Below, one piece after another: positions 29,595-40,500 of a stretch of 64,000 nucleotides of DNA. The notes beneath the pieces were generated by a model. That model made no database searches. It was not told the origin of the DNA and saw only the letters and a list, made by a program, of their open reading frames with translations. This DNA is from Leishmania mexicana MHOM/GT/2001/U1103 (Eukaryota > Euglenozoa > Kinetoplastea > Trypanosomatida > Trypanosomatidae). Position numbers and translations under genes: made by a program. The stretch lies in the NCBI RefSeq assembly GCF_000234665.1, contig NC_018327.1, forward strand, positions 219,998-283,997, given 5' to 3'. Position 1 is the first letter of the stretch. The number at the start of each line of letters is the position of its first letter.

Positions 29595-31775
29595 TTACTT
29601 CGCTACCACCTTCTTGTGGCGCTCCCGTAAAGCCTGGAGCTGCCGCAGCAGCTCGTACCTCCGCGAGCGCACTTCGTCGCGCTTCTGGCGCAGCGTCTCC
29701 AGCTGCATCTGATCCTCCTCCACCTTCCGCTTGTACTGGGCCGTTTTGCTGTCAGCGATGGTCTTCATCATGTCCACCAGCTTCTTCACGGCCATCTCCC
29801 TCTCCCTCTTTTCGTCATTGGCCACGCTGCGAAGCGCTTCCACCTCTTGCCTGCGTGTCTCCCCGTACTGCCGGAGCACCTCGTTGCCGTTGATCACCTC
29901 AAAGATCCTTGCCCGGCGATCCTCGGCCTCACGGCGGCGCAAAGCCCGAGCTTCGTAGTTCGACTCGTACCTCGCCACGGCAGCGGCCTTTTCGTCTGTC
30001 AGCGCCTCCTCACCCTTCAACGCCCCCTTCGCCGCCAGCTCGCGCGCCTCCGCTTCCTTGCGAATCTTCTGAAAATCAGCGGCGTCGCTGGTGCCATTCT
30101 TATTCCCGCCTCGCAGCTTCGCGTGGTGCAGCTCGTAGGCCTCGTACTTCTTGTAGAACATGAAGCGGTGGAAGGCACGCTGGATGATGAGAGCGGCGCG
30201 GTCCTTGAGGATTGCCCGCTCGCGCCCGCGCGTCTTGGTGAGCGACTTTTTCAGCTCCCTCGTCTGTCGCTCCAGCTGCTGCGCTGCTTCCTGCTTTGAG
30301 CGAAGCGTTTGGCGCAGACTATCCAAATTCTGCCGCTGAATGCGCACGGCGTTGTCGAGGGCGCCGGCGTGTGACGCCATGCCGTTGTGCACCAATGCCT
30401 GGTCGTTCATCTTAACCAGCGTGACGAGGTTGCGAGCCCTGCTGCTCCACTGCAGAGTCGCCAGGGTATCGGCGTAGTTCTTCACCAGCGGGCTGAGTGT
30501 GGCCACCATGGTCGTACGAGCATTGCCACCAATGCTGTCGCTCAGCAACCATGTCAGCACACTATCGCGGAACGGCACCTGCGGGAGTGACCGCTCTTGG
30601 TAGTGCTTGCCGGTGATCTCTGCCTCCGCCATCTCCATCAGCATGTTCTGCCGCTCCGTGAGGTTGTCAATCACACGACGCAGCGCCAGCAGCGAGGTGT
30701 TGATAGCCGCCGACTCCTTGACGTAGTCTTGGAAACCGCCACGTTCAGAGCCGGCGAGATCAACCAGGTTGATACGGCCCGCCTGCGTCTTGAAGGCAGG
30801 GAGGGCGTACTTGTTGTTTCCTGGCACCACCTGCTCCTGCACCACCGTCAGCTGGAAGATTGCGTGGCTGCGACTCGACTGGTTGTGCACCGCCGTCGCG
30901 CACGTGGTGCGGTGCTGTGAGCCGCGCTCAAGCAGGGTGCAGCACTGTGTCCAATTCTCTACCTCGTACTTGGTGACGCCTTCCACGAAGGGGCCGCTGT
31001 ACGGGTCCTGCCGGATGCGCGCATCCTGCAGCCGCTCGTTGCCGCGGGTGTTGCGCAGCGCCGGGTCGAGAAGATCGCGCACGCGCTCCATGTAAATCTC
31101 GACGAAGCTCACCTCAACGCGGAACTTCGTGCGGTCGCGCGGCGGCCTCGTCTTGGCCTCCTGCTCCATGCGCTCCTTCAGGATAATGAAGATGTCGTTG
31201 GACACACGCGGGATGATGCCCTCCTCTCCGTCGCCGCCGCATGAGGCGTTCGGGTCGTACAAGCCCATCATCGTGTACGTCTTGCCGCTTCCAGTTTGGC
31301 CGTATGTGAGGATACAGCTGTTGAAGCCGTTGAACACGTGCGGAACGAGGTCTTTGGCAATGAGGTTGTACACATCCTTTTGCGTTGCGTACGTCTTGTG
31401 CTTCGTGTCCTGGAACGTGTGCACAATGCGGTGCGTCGGCGGGATCGACCAGAGTGACGCGTCGAAGTCGAACTGCGCCTTGGGGGCCCAGCCGTCCTTC
31501 GGGTCTAGCAGAATAGTCTTGGTGCTCGTCATCTCCACAACAGAGCGACGCTCCTGGCCCTCCATCTCGGCCAGCTCTTCCTTGATAAAGGGCCGCACGC
31601 GCGACACTACGCGGAAAGATGTGATCTCCGAAACGCGGTTCTTGAAAGCCTCGGTGCCCTCCGCGGCGTCCTCGGAGGTGATGTTGCGGTCCATGTTCTG
31701 AGGACGGGAATGCAAAGGCGAACGAGCCGCCTTGGGTCCACTGCGCACCGGGGTCGTGGGGCGCGTGGATGTCAT
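29595..31775 (-). CDS. Kinesin, N-terminal motor (kinesin-3-like motor)
   Basis: From the ATG at 31775 the protein is 726 residues. The motor domain spans about 52-455 with P-loop GQTGSGKT (159-166), switch I NQSSRSHA (298-305) and switch II DLAGSE (339-344). The element PFRDSVLTWLL plus FVEIYMERVRDLL is closest to kinesin-3 motors. An IQ-like motif, IIQRAFHRFMFYKKY (530-544), follows, then a charged coiled coil to about 720. No FHA or PH domain is present, so cargo binding must be by the short tail. It should be a microtubule plus-end motor in the cytosol or flagellum. The start is chosen because the upstream frame (PKARGIPRGG...) has no Met before it runs into a 100-base assembly gap; a longer N-terminus hidden in the gap cannot be excluded. 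Confidence 0.93.
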   Translation of the reverse strand: MTSTRPTTPVRSGPKAARSPLHSRPQNMDRNITSEDAAEGTEAFKNRVSEITSFRVVSRVRPFIKEELAEMEGQERRSVVEMTSTKTILLDPKDGWAPKAQFDFDASLWSIPPTHRIVHTFQDTKHKTYATQKDVYNLIAKDLVPHVFNGFNSCILTYGQTGSGKTYTMMGLYDPNASCGGDGEEGIIPRVSNDIFIILKERMEQEAKTRPPRDRTKFRVEVSFVEIYMERVRDLLDPALRNTRGNERLQDARIRQDPYSGPFVEGVTKYEVENWTQCCTLLERGSQHRTTCATAVHNQSSRSHAIFQLTVVQEQVVPGNNKYALPAFKTQAGRINLVDLAGSERGGFQDYVKESAAINTSLLALRRVIDNLTERQNMLMEMAEAEITGKHYQERSLPQVPFRDSVLTWLLSDSIGGNARTTMVATLSPLVKNYADTLATLQWSSRARNLVTLVKMNDQALVHNGMASHAGALDNAVRIQRQNLDSLRQTLRSKQEAAQQLERQTRELKKSLTKTRGRERAILKDRAALIIQRAFHRFMFYKKYEAYELHHAKLRGGNKNGTSDAADFQKIRKEAEARELAAKGALKGEEALTDEKAAAVARYESNYEARALRRREAEDRRARIFEVINGNEVLRQYGETRRQEVEALRSVANDEKREREMAVKKLVDMMKTIADSKTAQYKRKVEEDQMQLETLRQKRDEVRSRRYELLRQLQALRERHKKVVAK

Positions 31776-31830
31776 CCCGCGATACGGTGCATCATTATGG
31801 CCACCCCTTGGGATGCCGCGTGCTTTGGGA

Positions 31831-31930
31831 NNNNNNNNNNNNNNNNNNNNNNNNNNNNNNNNNNNNNNNNNNNNNNNNNNNNNNNNNNNNNNNNNNNNNN
31901 NNNNNNNNNNNNNNNNNNNNNNNNNNNNNN
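31831..31930. other. Assembly gap (100 N)
   Basis: Exactly 100 N, a placeholder of unknown true length, 55 bases upstream of the chosen kinesin start. It hides the splice acceptor of the kinesin gene. Confidence 0.99.
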
Positions 31931-33061
31931 GTGATGCGGGGTGTGGGCATGCGAGGCAGTTATGGGCGGCAGAGAGGGACCCAGGGACAGGGGAGAGAGA
32001 GGGAGAACAGCGGCGGGGTGGAAGGGCCTGTATGATGGATGGTGCGCATGTGTGCATAGGGCGGAAGAGACATGGGAGGACAGGGAGAGAAGAGGGTGTC
32101 CCACACGCCCGAGAAAGAAGCGGCGCCGCAGATTTCTCCCCTCGTCCACTACACAGCCAAAAGAGAGACGAAGTGCGCGCGCCTTTCTGGAAGGCGTGGT
32201 GCCACCACCGCCTCCACGGATGGCTGCGCTTCTATGCGGCGTGTCCGCTGCAGACCCACATAGACGCACATACAAGCATACATACACCCACTTCACTCAG
32301 CAGCGCATGCGGCGTGGTACTGACGCCCTTCATCCCGTCGAGTTCACTGCTGATTAGACTACATCGTCTACCGCTCTGTTTGATCGTTTTCATGCGCCAC
32401 ACATCCTCAAGATGCTCCATCGTCGTCAGTGGTGTGGCGATCGTGGTGAAGGGCAAGCGAAACTGTGCACAGGAAGAAAGACCGACTGACATGTATGCGC
32501 GCGTGTGTCTGTTTCTGTGTGTGTGTGTGTGTGATTGGTTACACGAACACTGACGCCTACCTTGCTACCTCACCACCAAATCACCATCATACCACTACCA
32601 GAGGGAGAGGGGAGTATAGCGACCGGCGACTCGGCACCCTCAACTCTGTGTGTGCGTGCACGTGGCCACGCGCTGGTGTCACCTCGCATGTGCAACAACA
32701 ACAAAAAAAAGGCACTCACTCATGTACATATACGCATAACAAAAAGCGGAGCTGAGTCGAATCATTCGTGGGTGCAGTGCTACATGTACATGTACATCCA
32801 TGGCGAACGACGAACAGAGAACATAAAAGAGGGCGGAAAGAGGAGAGGGAGACACCACGGCACTGCAACAGAAACCTGGAGACACACACACATATATATA
32901 TAGACACCCATCAAGGATTTGGCGGATGCGTGAATCGCGGCATCGGCGACGGTCAAATGCTGCCGTCACGCGTCAATAACCGTCAGGGGTGCGCACAGGA
33001 TCCCACCCACAACACCCCACGCACCCGCAACTGCGTCTGCCATGTGTCCCGGTCGAACCGA
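31931..33061. other. Spacer between MYCBPAP-like and kinesin genes
   Basis: No supportable gene. It contains a (GT)n run at about 32515-32533, a short palindrome of ACATGTACATGT at 32782-32796 and AT-rich runs near 32890. Confidence 0.5.
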
Positions 33062-36000
33062 CTACTTGCGTTTTCCTCCCTTGCCCGTTGTGAGCGGAAT
33101 GATCGGATCGGCGCTCAGGTCTATGGGCAGCAACGCGCTCATTTGGATGTCCTCTAGCTCGGCCAGGCGCGCCGCAGTGCACGCCGAGAGTGGGCCCCGG
33201 TCGCACGCCGCGTCGATCACTTCGAGAAACGCCGCCGTATACAGCTCAATCCATGCACTCCGCTCTGTCGCCAGCTCCGACTCTCGCCGAGCGCGCACCG
33301 CCACCCTCTCCGCTGTTTCGAGTGCCGCCACGGCTTTCGGGGTGGGCTGGATAGCGCTGAAGCTTAGCAGCTCCTCGGCAGGGATCGACCCCAACACCAC
33401 ACGCTGCGCCTTTGTCGTTTCGGTTACGCCAACTGCAGAGCCGTCGGCACCGGCCGCGCGAACGACGCCATCGCCCACCGCGGTCTCTCCACCCCTGCCT
33501 CGGGTTGAGACATTTCTCTTTCTGCCATTGACGCTCTGCGAGCCACCAGCGGTCCCGCCGACCGTCTCTCGCGTCATAGAAGTACCGCTGGCTGCAGCGA
33601 AGGCCTGCATGAAAGGCGTCGCCGCGGGGGCCAGCTTCTGCCCGACCATATCCTCACACTCCCTTTCCAGCATCGCGGCACGACGGCCCCTCACGCTGTC
33701 GCAGAGGGCCGTGGCAGCTCTCGCCAGGAGTACCGGCAGTGGCAACGTCTCCTGGTCCACACCCTCGGTGCTCCCACCGCCGCTGTTGCACAGCCGCAAC
33801 GCTCGAGCCGCGCGCAGGAGGACGAGAAAAGCGTCGAAGAATATCTGCCGCGTTGGTGCATCGCGCACTGCCATCATCTGCTTCACCAGCAGGAGCAGGG
33901 AGCCATCCCATTGTGCCGAGTTCGAGGCGGTCGCCACGATATCCGTGGCCGGTGCTGCAGGCCTCTGTTGAGGTGGTGGCGCCGGAGCTAGCAAAGCCGG
34001 GTGGGATGTGGACGGCTTCGTATGCGCGTCCAGAGACGCTGCTTCCGTGGTAACAGCCACATTTTCCGGGGTTGCGTCCGTCTTGGTTTTCTGTTTGCTG
34101 CCCAGCGTTCGGCAGGTCTCCTGCACCACTGTGCACAGTTGCTCGAGCTTGTCGTACACGGCAGCTGCATAGGGGATGTGATCGAAGGTGAACCGGTTCG
34201 CGAGGTTCCAGGCGTCCTCCTGCGCCCGTCGGCGCTTCCGCTCGGCTGCTGTGGCGGCCTCGACCGCCCCATCCAGCGCTTTAATGTGCGTCGACAAGGC
34301 AGAACCCTCGATGGCGTCCACATTCGTGCTGATCGCCTGCAGAAGTCGACGCTGTGCATCTAGAGTCACCTTAGCTTCGATGGCCTCTGTCACCGGCGCG
34401 GCAAGCCACTCAAACGATAGGCCATCGCTCTGGACAAGCGCGCGCAGGCACACAAAGATGCGCTCCGGCGCTGGTGGCACCGTGAGCAACTCGTACGTGT
34501 GTTGAAAGAGGCCGGCACGAGTCGCGCGCACCGAAAACGCGAAGATGCCTTCTTCGCCCGGCAGCACAACACCGTCCATCGGGGAGGAAAAAAAGAAGAA
34601 GGTGTCGCGTGCAGTGCGCTGATGAGCGGCGAGGGAGTGCGTGATTCTCGTGGCGGCGTTTCCATCTCGGTCGCTCAGCATTTGCCGGTGCTCTGCGCTC
34701 GCGCCTTCCTCCCTCACTTCTCCGCCTTTAGCCGCCTTGTTATCGGCCGCGCCGGCGGTTCCAGAGTCTTGGTCGAGCTGCCTAAGCTGCTCTTCGACGG
34801 CGTCCACCGGTACCCAGCTAAAGTAGATGGTTGTCGAGCCGGTGTTATAGAGCGTCACGGTACCCTGCAGCAGCTCGTGTGGGCGCGTCTGAAAGAACAG
34901 GCTGCGCGTTGACATCTCCATCGATGGGCCAGTAGACTGCATGTTGTCCTCGTGTGCCGCGTCAGCCTCTGTGCGACTGTGTTGGTGGCATTGTGAGATA
35001 CTGTGCTTAGCCGACTGCAGTGGATGGTCCGGAGAAGTCGGTGCCGCCTGCGTCCTTCGCGCACGCTTTTCGTATACGTCACCGTCAATCGAGCCGACAG
35101 AGGTGTCGCACGGCAGCTCAGATGGGGTAGCGGTGCACACACTGCCACAGGGAAGACACTCGGTCATGCTGACGGCCTCCTCCGCAAAGGCGTTGTCCCC
35201 ATCGGCTCTAATGCTTCGGTCTTTTGAATTTTCGGGGACGCTGTGGCGGTACGAGTTCGCGCTGCCGGAGGCCACGCTACTCGAGCCCTTCTGTTTACGC
35301 GCGGCACCGGCTGGCTGAAGGGTGCTCGCTATAAAACTCGGTGCCGCTGTTGTGGGGATGGATGCCCACATCTGCGTCTGCGGCGGAGGCGGAAAGTACG
35401 CCACTGGCGGGGCTGAGGACGTCCGTGAGTCGGCCCACTCATGCTTTTGTGCCTCAAGCTCCTCGGCTGAAGCGCACGGTGCGGGATGCCCCTCTACGTG
35501 CAAGAAGGTGCGGGGTTGCAGAAAGTGGCCGAGCCACTTCTGAACATATGGGGCAAGGCGGCGCAGCTGCGATTCGTAATAGAACACGGCATCACCCCCC
35601 GCCTCCCCTTGCCGCCCAACATAGGTCACTTCCGACTCGGTGGCATCGCCGGAGGCATCAGCTGCGGCTTCCATCATCGCCGCTCGCACGCGACTCTGTG
35701 CGGCAGCGCGCTGCTCCACCCGCTTTATGGTCGAGTCAAGGGAGCGGTGAGACCCCGCCGTCGTATTCTGTGCCGCCGCCACGTCCTCTTCAGACACGAC
35801 GCGCGTGTAAATCATGTGATCCTCCGGCAGCGTCGTCGGATCGCGAGCCACGCTGTACAGCTGATACGGAAACGACGTGCGACCAATCGGGACTAGCCGC
35901 CGCGACGATCGCGCGTCTGTGCAACGCAACAACCCCTCCCATACGTGAATACTGTTGTTGGCCGTCTGGGGCTGCGACACGGCGAGCATGCCAAAGTCCT

Positions 36001-36313
36001 CCCGCTTCGCTCTTGCGGCGGTGGTCGCTCCAGTGAAGTTACGTGCTGTGGCACCCCCGCCAGTCCCAGCAGATGCGAGTGTATGCAAAAATGAAACCGT
36101 GGACGATGACGCGTGGCGGTGTCCATTGTTAGCAGCAGCAGACGGCGCGGTGTTGGCGGAGGTGAGGTGCGCTTGCATGCGTGCCCACGCCGTCTTTTGC
36201 CGCTCCCACAGCGCCAGAGCTTTGGTCTGGCGCTGTCGCTCGTCGTACAGGTCAGTGGCGGCATGACCAGAATTCGCAGCCCCCAGGCGCACCATGTCTG
36301 CGCGCGTCTCCAT
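33062..36313 (-). CDS. MYCBPAP-like protein with ASH/MSP-type beta-sandwich domain
   Basis: The ATG at 36313 gives 1083 residues; the frame 5 codons further up has no ATG (GTG) and overlaps the predicted splice AG. Residues about 464-628 form a beta-rich segment: SLFFQTRPHELLQGTVTLYN, then TIYFSWV, FFFSSPMDGVVLPGEEGIF and ERIFVCLRALVQ. This is the pattern of the ASH/MSP-like domain in MYCBP-associated protein: equal spacing of N-T-G-S-T-T-I-Y-F-S-W and the V-L-P-G-E turn. MYCBPAP family proteins belong to motile cilia, which fits a flagellated cell. The N-terminal 100 residues are charged; 630-1083 is mostly helical and low-complexity with Ala/Thr-rich linkers. Family assignment rests on one domain and is moderately sure; flagellar location is inference. 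Confidence 0.85.
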   Translation of the reverse strand: METRADMVRLGAANSGHAATDLYDERQRQTKALALWERQKTAWARMQAHLTSANTAPSAAANNGHRHASSSTVSFLHTLASAGTGGGATARNFTGATTAARAKREDFGMLAVSQPQTANNSIHVWEGLLRCTDARSSRRLVPIGRTSFPYQLYSVARDPTTLPEDHMIYTRVVSEEDVAAAQNTTAGSHRSLDSTIKRVEQRAAAQSRVRAAMMEAAADASGDATESEVTYVGRQGEAGGDAVFYYESQLRRLAPYVQKWLGHFLQPRTFLHVEGHPAPCASAEELEAQKHEWADSRTSSAPPVAYFPPPPQTQMWASIPTTAAPSFIASTLQPAGAARKQKGSSSVASGSANSYRHSVPENSKDRSIRADGDNAFAEEAVSMTECLPCGSVCTATPSELPCDTSVGSIDGDVYEKRARRTQAAPTSPDHPLQSAKHSISQCHQHSRTEADAAHEDNMQSTGPSMEMSTRSLFFQTRPHELLQGTVTLYNTGSTTIYFSWVPVDAVEEQLRQLDQDSGTAGAADNKAAKGGEVREEGASAEHRQMLSDRDGNAATRITHSLAAHQRTARDTFFFFSSPMDGVVLPGEEGIFAFSVRATRAGLFQHTYELLTVPPAPERIFVCLRALVQSDGLSFEWLAAPVTEAIEAKVTLDAQRRLLQAISTNVDAIEGSALSTHIKALDGAVEAATAAERKRRRAQEDAWNLANRFTFDHIPYAAAVYDKLEQLCTVVQETCRTLGSKQKTKTDATPENVAVTTEAASLDAHTKPSTSHPALLAPAPPPQQRPAAPATDIVATASNSAQWDGSLLLLVKQMMAVRDAPTRQIFFDAFLVLLRAARALRLCNSGGGSTEGVDQETLPLPVLLARAATALCDSVRGRRAAMLERECEDMVGQKLAPAATPFMQAFAAASGTSMTRETVGGTAGGSQSVNGRKRNVSTRGRGGETAVGDGVVRAAGADGSAVGVTETTKAQRVVLGSIPAEELLSFSAIQPTPKAVAALETAERVAVRARRESELATERSAWIELYTAAFLEVIDAACDRGPLSACTAARLAELEDIQMSALLPIDLSADPIIPLTTGKGGKRK

Positions 36314-36327
36314 GGCGGAGAAAAACA

Positions 36328-36360
36328 CTCAGGCGGGACAGGAAGAGGGGAGAGGAGGAG
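36328..36360 (-). promoter_or_regulatory. Predicted trans-splicing signal for MYCBPAP-like gene
   Basis: Minus strand reads a C/T-rich run (36331-36360) followed by AG at 36329-36328, 14 nt before the ATG at 36313. Confidence 0.5.
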
Positions 36361-37528
36361 GCCGCCTGGAAAAGCAGCATCCACGCGCGTGTGTTCTGTA
36401 GGTACGCCTTCTACCGACGGATGTTGCGTGCGATGACGCGTCGAGGACGAGGGCGACGTTGCTGTGAAGTAAAAAAAGAGATCAGGGAGGGGTGGGGTGG
36501 GACAGCAAAAAGAAAGTGCGCGCGCGTGCGAAGGTGTAAAGAATGAGGAAGAGGACGGGTAGGGCGGTGCGTCCGCACAGGCATAGAGACAGGGGGAGGA
36601 GGAGATACGATGGGCTACAGGTGCGTTGCAGCAAGCGACCGGCCACCGGAGGTGGTGGTGGCGGGGGAGGGGAGGAGAAGCTTGATTGAGAGAATGGCAA
36701 TGCGGACGACAAGGCTAGAGGAGAGGGTGCCGTATCCCTTCTCCCTTCGCCCTCTGCTGGATACCTCCACTCATGCGCCAACCGCAAGCGGACCAGCCGC
36801 ACTGCCCCCTCTCCCTCCCTCTTTCTCAATCACCACCTGCCGTCGACTATCGAAGCCGCCTCCGCGTCTTGGCTCGTGCTCTTCTGCCGTCAGCACCACA
36901 CCACCACCACCCTAGTGGACACGCATGCCGCGTTGCGCGTGTCCTTCCTCTCTCTCCGTTGCGGCCAAGAGAGAACGGAAAGCTGATGAGACAACAACTC
37001 GCACTTCTACGCAAGCACAGACGCTTGCGTACGCCTTCGCTTGCCTGGGCCTGTGCGGCGTCACGTGAGGCATTCGCGCTGCTGGCCAGAGGCACAGAAC
37101 CTCCTTCCATCGCGGTTTGGAGACTGAGCGAGACACACGCACTGCCGTAGGCTGAACTGGAAACGAAAACAAAACGAAGCAGCGAGCCACCGATGGCTAG
37201 CACTCTACAAACCGCAGACAACGACAACGGAAGACACGATTTGGAAGCCGCGCCCGGAATGGTGGTGGACAACGAAGGACACACGAGAGACACCAACCTA
37301 CACAGAGGGAGAGCAGAGGAAGAGAAAAACATATCCGACGCCACAGAAAGTGCAGGAGAAGAGTCAGGATGCGTCCCGCACCGTCAACAGCACTGCGCGC
37401 ACCTGACCTGCTCTGCATCCTCTCTTTGCTTACTTTTCTCTTCCCCTCCCCCCCCCCACACAGACACATACACACCTTCCCTCACTCCCCCCTGCGCCAT
37501 ATCGCCCCTTCAGCGCCATGTCTGCCGG
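36361..37528. other. Spacer between two large genes
   Basis: No supportable coding frame. Purine-rich runs on the plus strand at 36330-36370, 36475-36600 and 36650-36730; C-rich run at about 37446-37458. Confidence 0.5.
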
Positions 37529-40500
37529 CTACTCCGCGGCTGAGAGTCCGGTGCACCGCCCTACTGCGTCATACACATCCAAGACGTTTCCGGAGTGTAT
37601 GGTGCCACCACTGAACGTGGAGAGCAGCTGCAGCACGCTGCGCGACCGCCGTGCCTGTTGATGGACGTAGCGCAGAAACAAGTGCACTTTGGGGTACACG
37701 TTCATGTACAGATCGTTCAGTAAGCAACGCCGTCGCACCACACGCGTTGGGCACAGCTGCAGCTGCCGGCGCAAGTAGTACAGATGATCCTCGACGGCAG
37801 CGATGGCGTCCGGCAACTCCGTCATGAGATGAGTGTAGTGAACTAGAAACAGGAGTACATCCTCCCGCTGCAGCTCCTTGACCCCCCACTGACGACGCTT
37901 CAGCTGCGCCTGCCGTCTATCTGCCAGCCTCGTAACAGGGACGAACGGGTTGCGCTCCTTTTCTATCCGCGCACTGCAATCTAAAAAGCGCGGCGCCGTT
38001 CCGAAGATAGCGCTCGGAGATGCCATGACCGAAGAGACGCACGGCCCCACAGGCAGAGGCGGTGATGTCGAGCGCGAGCGCGACCGGGGAGTTTCTCCTG
38101 GCGAGCTATGGAGTAGTCGGCCGCCACAGCGCTGCCGCTCCTTCGCCACACGCGTCATACTCGGACTGATCTGAGAAGATGCCCTGCTTTGGGTGGATGC
38201 CTGGGTATAGTGCTGGGAGAGGTGCAACACCACCCGCATGCTGTCTTGTACAAAAATGCCATCGAGGTTCTCTGCTTGCTGCACCACACGGAAGCGAAAA
38301 GCCGTCGTGCTTTGCCGCGTCGGGAGCAGTGTGGCCTCTCGAATGGTGCGGGGCGCTCGGGTAAGGATGGGAGGCGCTGACGCATCGACCAGAGATGTGG
38401 CGCTTTCCTCTCCGCCCATATTCTCCGCCATCGCGCCCCCCGCCGAGTTGACTGGGGCTGCGGTGGCGCGCAAAGATGATGCTGACGTAAGCACGCGTAC
38501 GGGCGAGACCCCAAACGCGCCCCCGGCGGAGACCCCGGCACATGGGTGAAAGCCTGAGGTCTGCGAGCTTGCTGGCTGCGGCTGCTGTGGGGCTGCCGCG
38601 TGACCTCGAGCTATTGAGCTGCGCGCAGAAGAGGGTGTCGGGACGGCATTGGAAGAGGCGTCGGCTGCCACACCCGCAGTCAACTCCCACACACTCTCCA
38701 GCACAAGCTGCCGCCAGGCTGCACCAGTTGAGATGCAAACCGCGAGTCCTCCACGACCACCGGGACGACGCATGAGACTCGATGCGGAGGGGCCTGATGA
38801 GCAGGCCCCCCGAGCCGCCTCGTCCTCCACGCACCTGCGTACCGTCGCGCCGGCCAGCCGCATTTCCTCGCTGAGCTCTGCCTCCTCCTCCAGCAACCCC
38901 ACCTCCATGGCCGGGAACGCGTTCCAGTATGCCGGGTGCGTCCGCTCGAGGATGATGTGCGCATGCGTCCGCAGCTGACGCAGCGTCGCATGCGAGAGCT
39001 GGCCTCGCACCACCTGGGCTTCCAGACGCGCACGAGTGTCGATGCTGCCCAACGCGTAGGAGAGTGCGAACACGTGCAGTGCCTCTAAAGCGGTCAGCCG
39101 TGCTGGTAGCGCAGCGGAGGACGACGAGGAGGTGGAAGCCGCCCCACGCAGTATCAGCTCGATCAGAGTGGCCAGCAGACTGCTGTCGCGCAACAGCAGC
39201 GCCGCGACGCGTGATGAATCGGACAAGAGCAGCCACCGCCAGCACAAGATGGCGGAGACGCCGAAGACGTGCATCTGCGCCCCACGCCAGCGCAGCATCT
39301 CCAACAACGATGCCACAAACACGGGCACGGGAGCCGAGGAGGAGAGCGTCGGCACCTTTGGCGGTGAGCCCGGCGACGACATCGTCGTGAGGAGCGAGGC
39401 GTCATGCAGGAGACCGTGAACAAGCTCAGCAGAGGCCTGTGGTTGAGTTTCTAAGAGCGCCACCACCCATAGGGCGCCCGCCTCTCGTATTTCGGCGACC
39501 GACACGGTCAGCACCTGCACAAGAAAGGCCGGTACGCTGGCGTCCTCGCTGAGGAACAGTCTCACCGCAGCCGGGCAGCCGCGTGTGAGCCGGCCGAGCA
39601 CCTTCAGCGCGCTCCACAGCAGCATTGAAGCGTCCTCCTCAGTGGCTCCACTGGATCCTTCGCAGACCGCGCCGGAGGTGAAGACATTGGTGCGCACCAG
39701 GCGCTGCGCCAGTGCGCACACAGCACGAGGAGCGTCGAAGCTGCACAGTACCAGGGATGCTTCATTGTGCCGCGTGGACTCGGCGATCAGCAGCGTCAGG
39801 AGTAAAGAGAGAACGTCCTCGCAGTGGTGGAAGTAGACCGCATACATGGCTTCAGAACTGTCGGCAGAGACTCCGCCGGCGAGACCCGCCACGCTTCCAG
39901 CTGGCAGTGGTGGTGGCGGCGGCAGTCGGTGAAGGCCACCTATGCACGACTTTAACAGAGCAGCACTGGACAGCAGCGCATCGGCCACTGGTCCACACAT
40001 TCCGGCAGCGTCGCGGAGAAGTTGCAGTGTGGCGTGCACCGTGCGCCCGTGCAGAGCCGTCGACTTTTCAAGCGATGTGTCCGCACCATTGTCGAGGCGC
40101 GAGGCGGTGCTCACATGTGACAGCGCTGCCGGTGCTGCTTTGGGCACCTCCAGGTGTTCCCACGGCGCTCGCCATGCTCTGCCCTCCGCTTGCGCGTTGC
40201 CTTGGCCTCGTGAGAGCAGGCTGCGGTGACCACTCCGGCTCAGGGGAGCTCTAGCAAGAGAGGAGCCAAGCGCCGAGGATGTACGGCGATGCTCATCAGC
40301 CTTCGTAGAGCCGCCGTCGTGCATCCCTGTAGCAGCTTGAAATCCTTCCAGAGCAACCAAAGCGGACAGACTCAGTGCCTGCAGTCCCTGGTGCTCACCG
40401 AGGAGCATATCGTGCACAAACGCCGAAGCCGCCTCGTCCCCGTAAACGCCGGAGAGAGACGAGAGCACCCCGCGCAGCGCCGCTAGTGCAACCACCTGGG

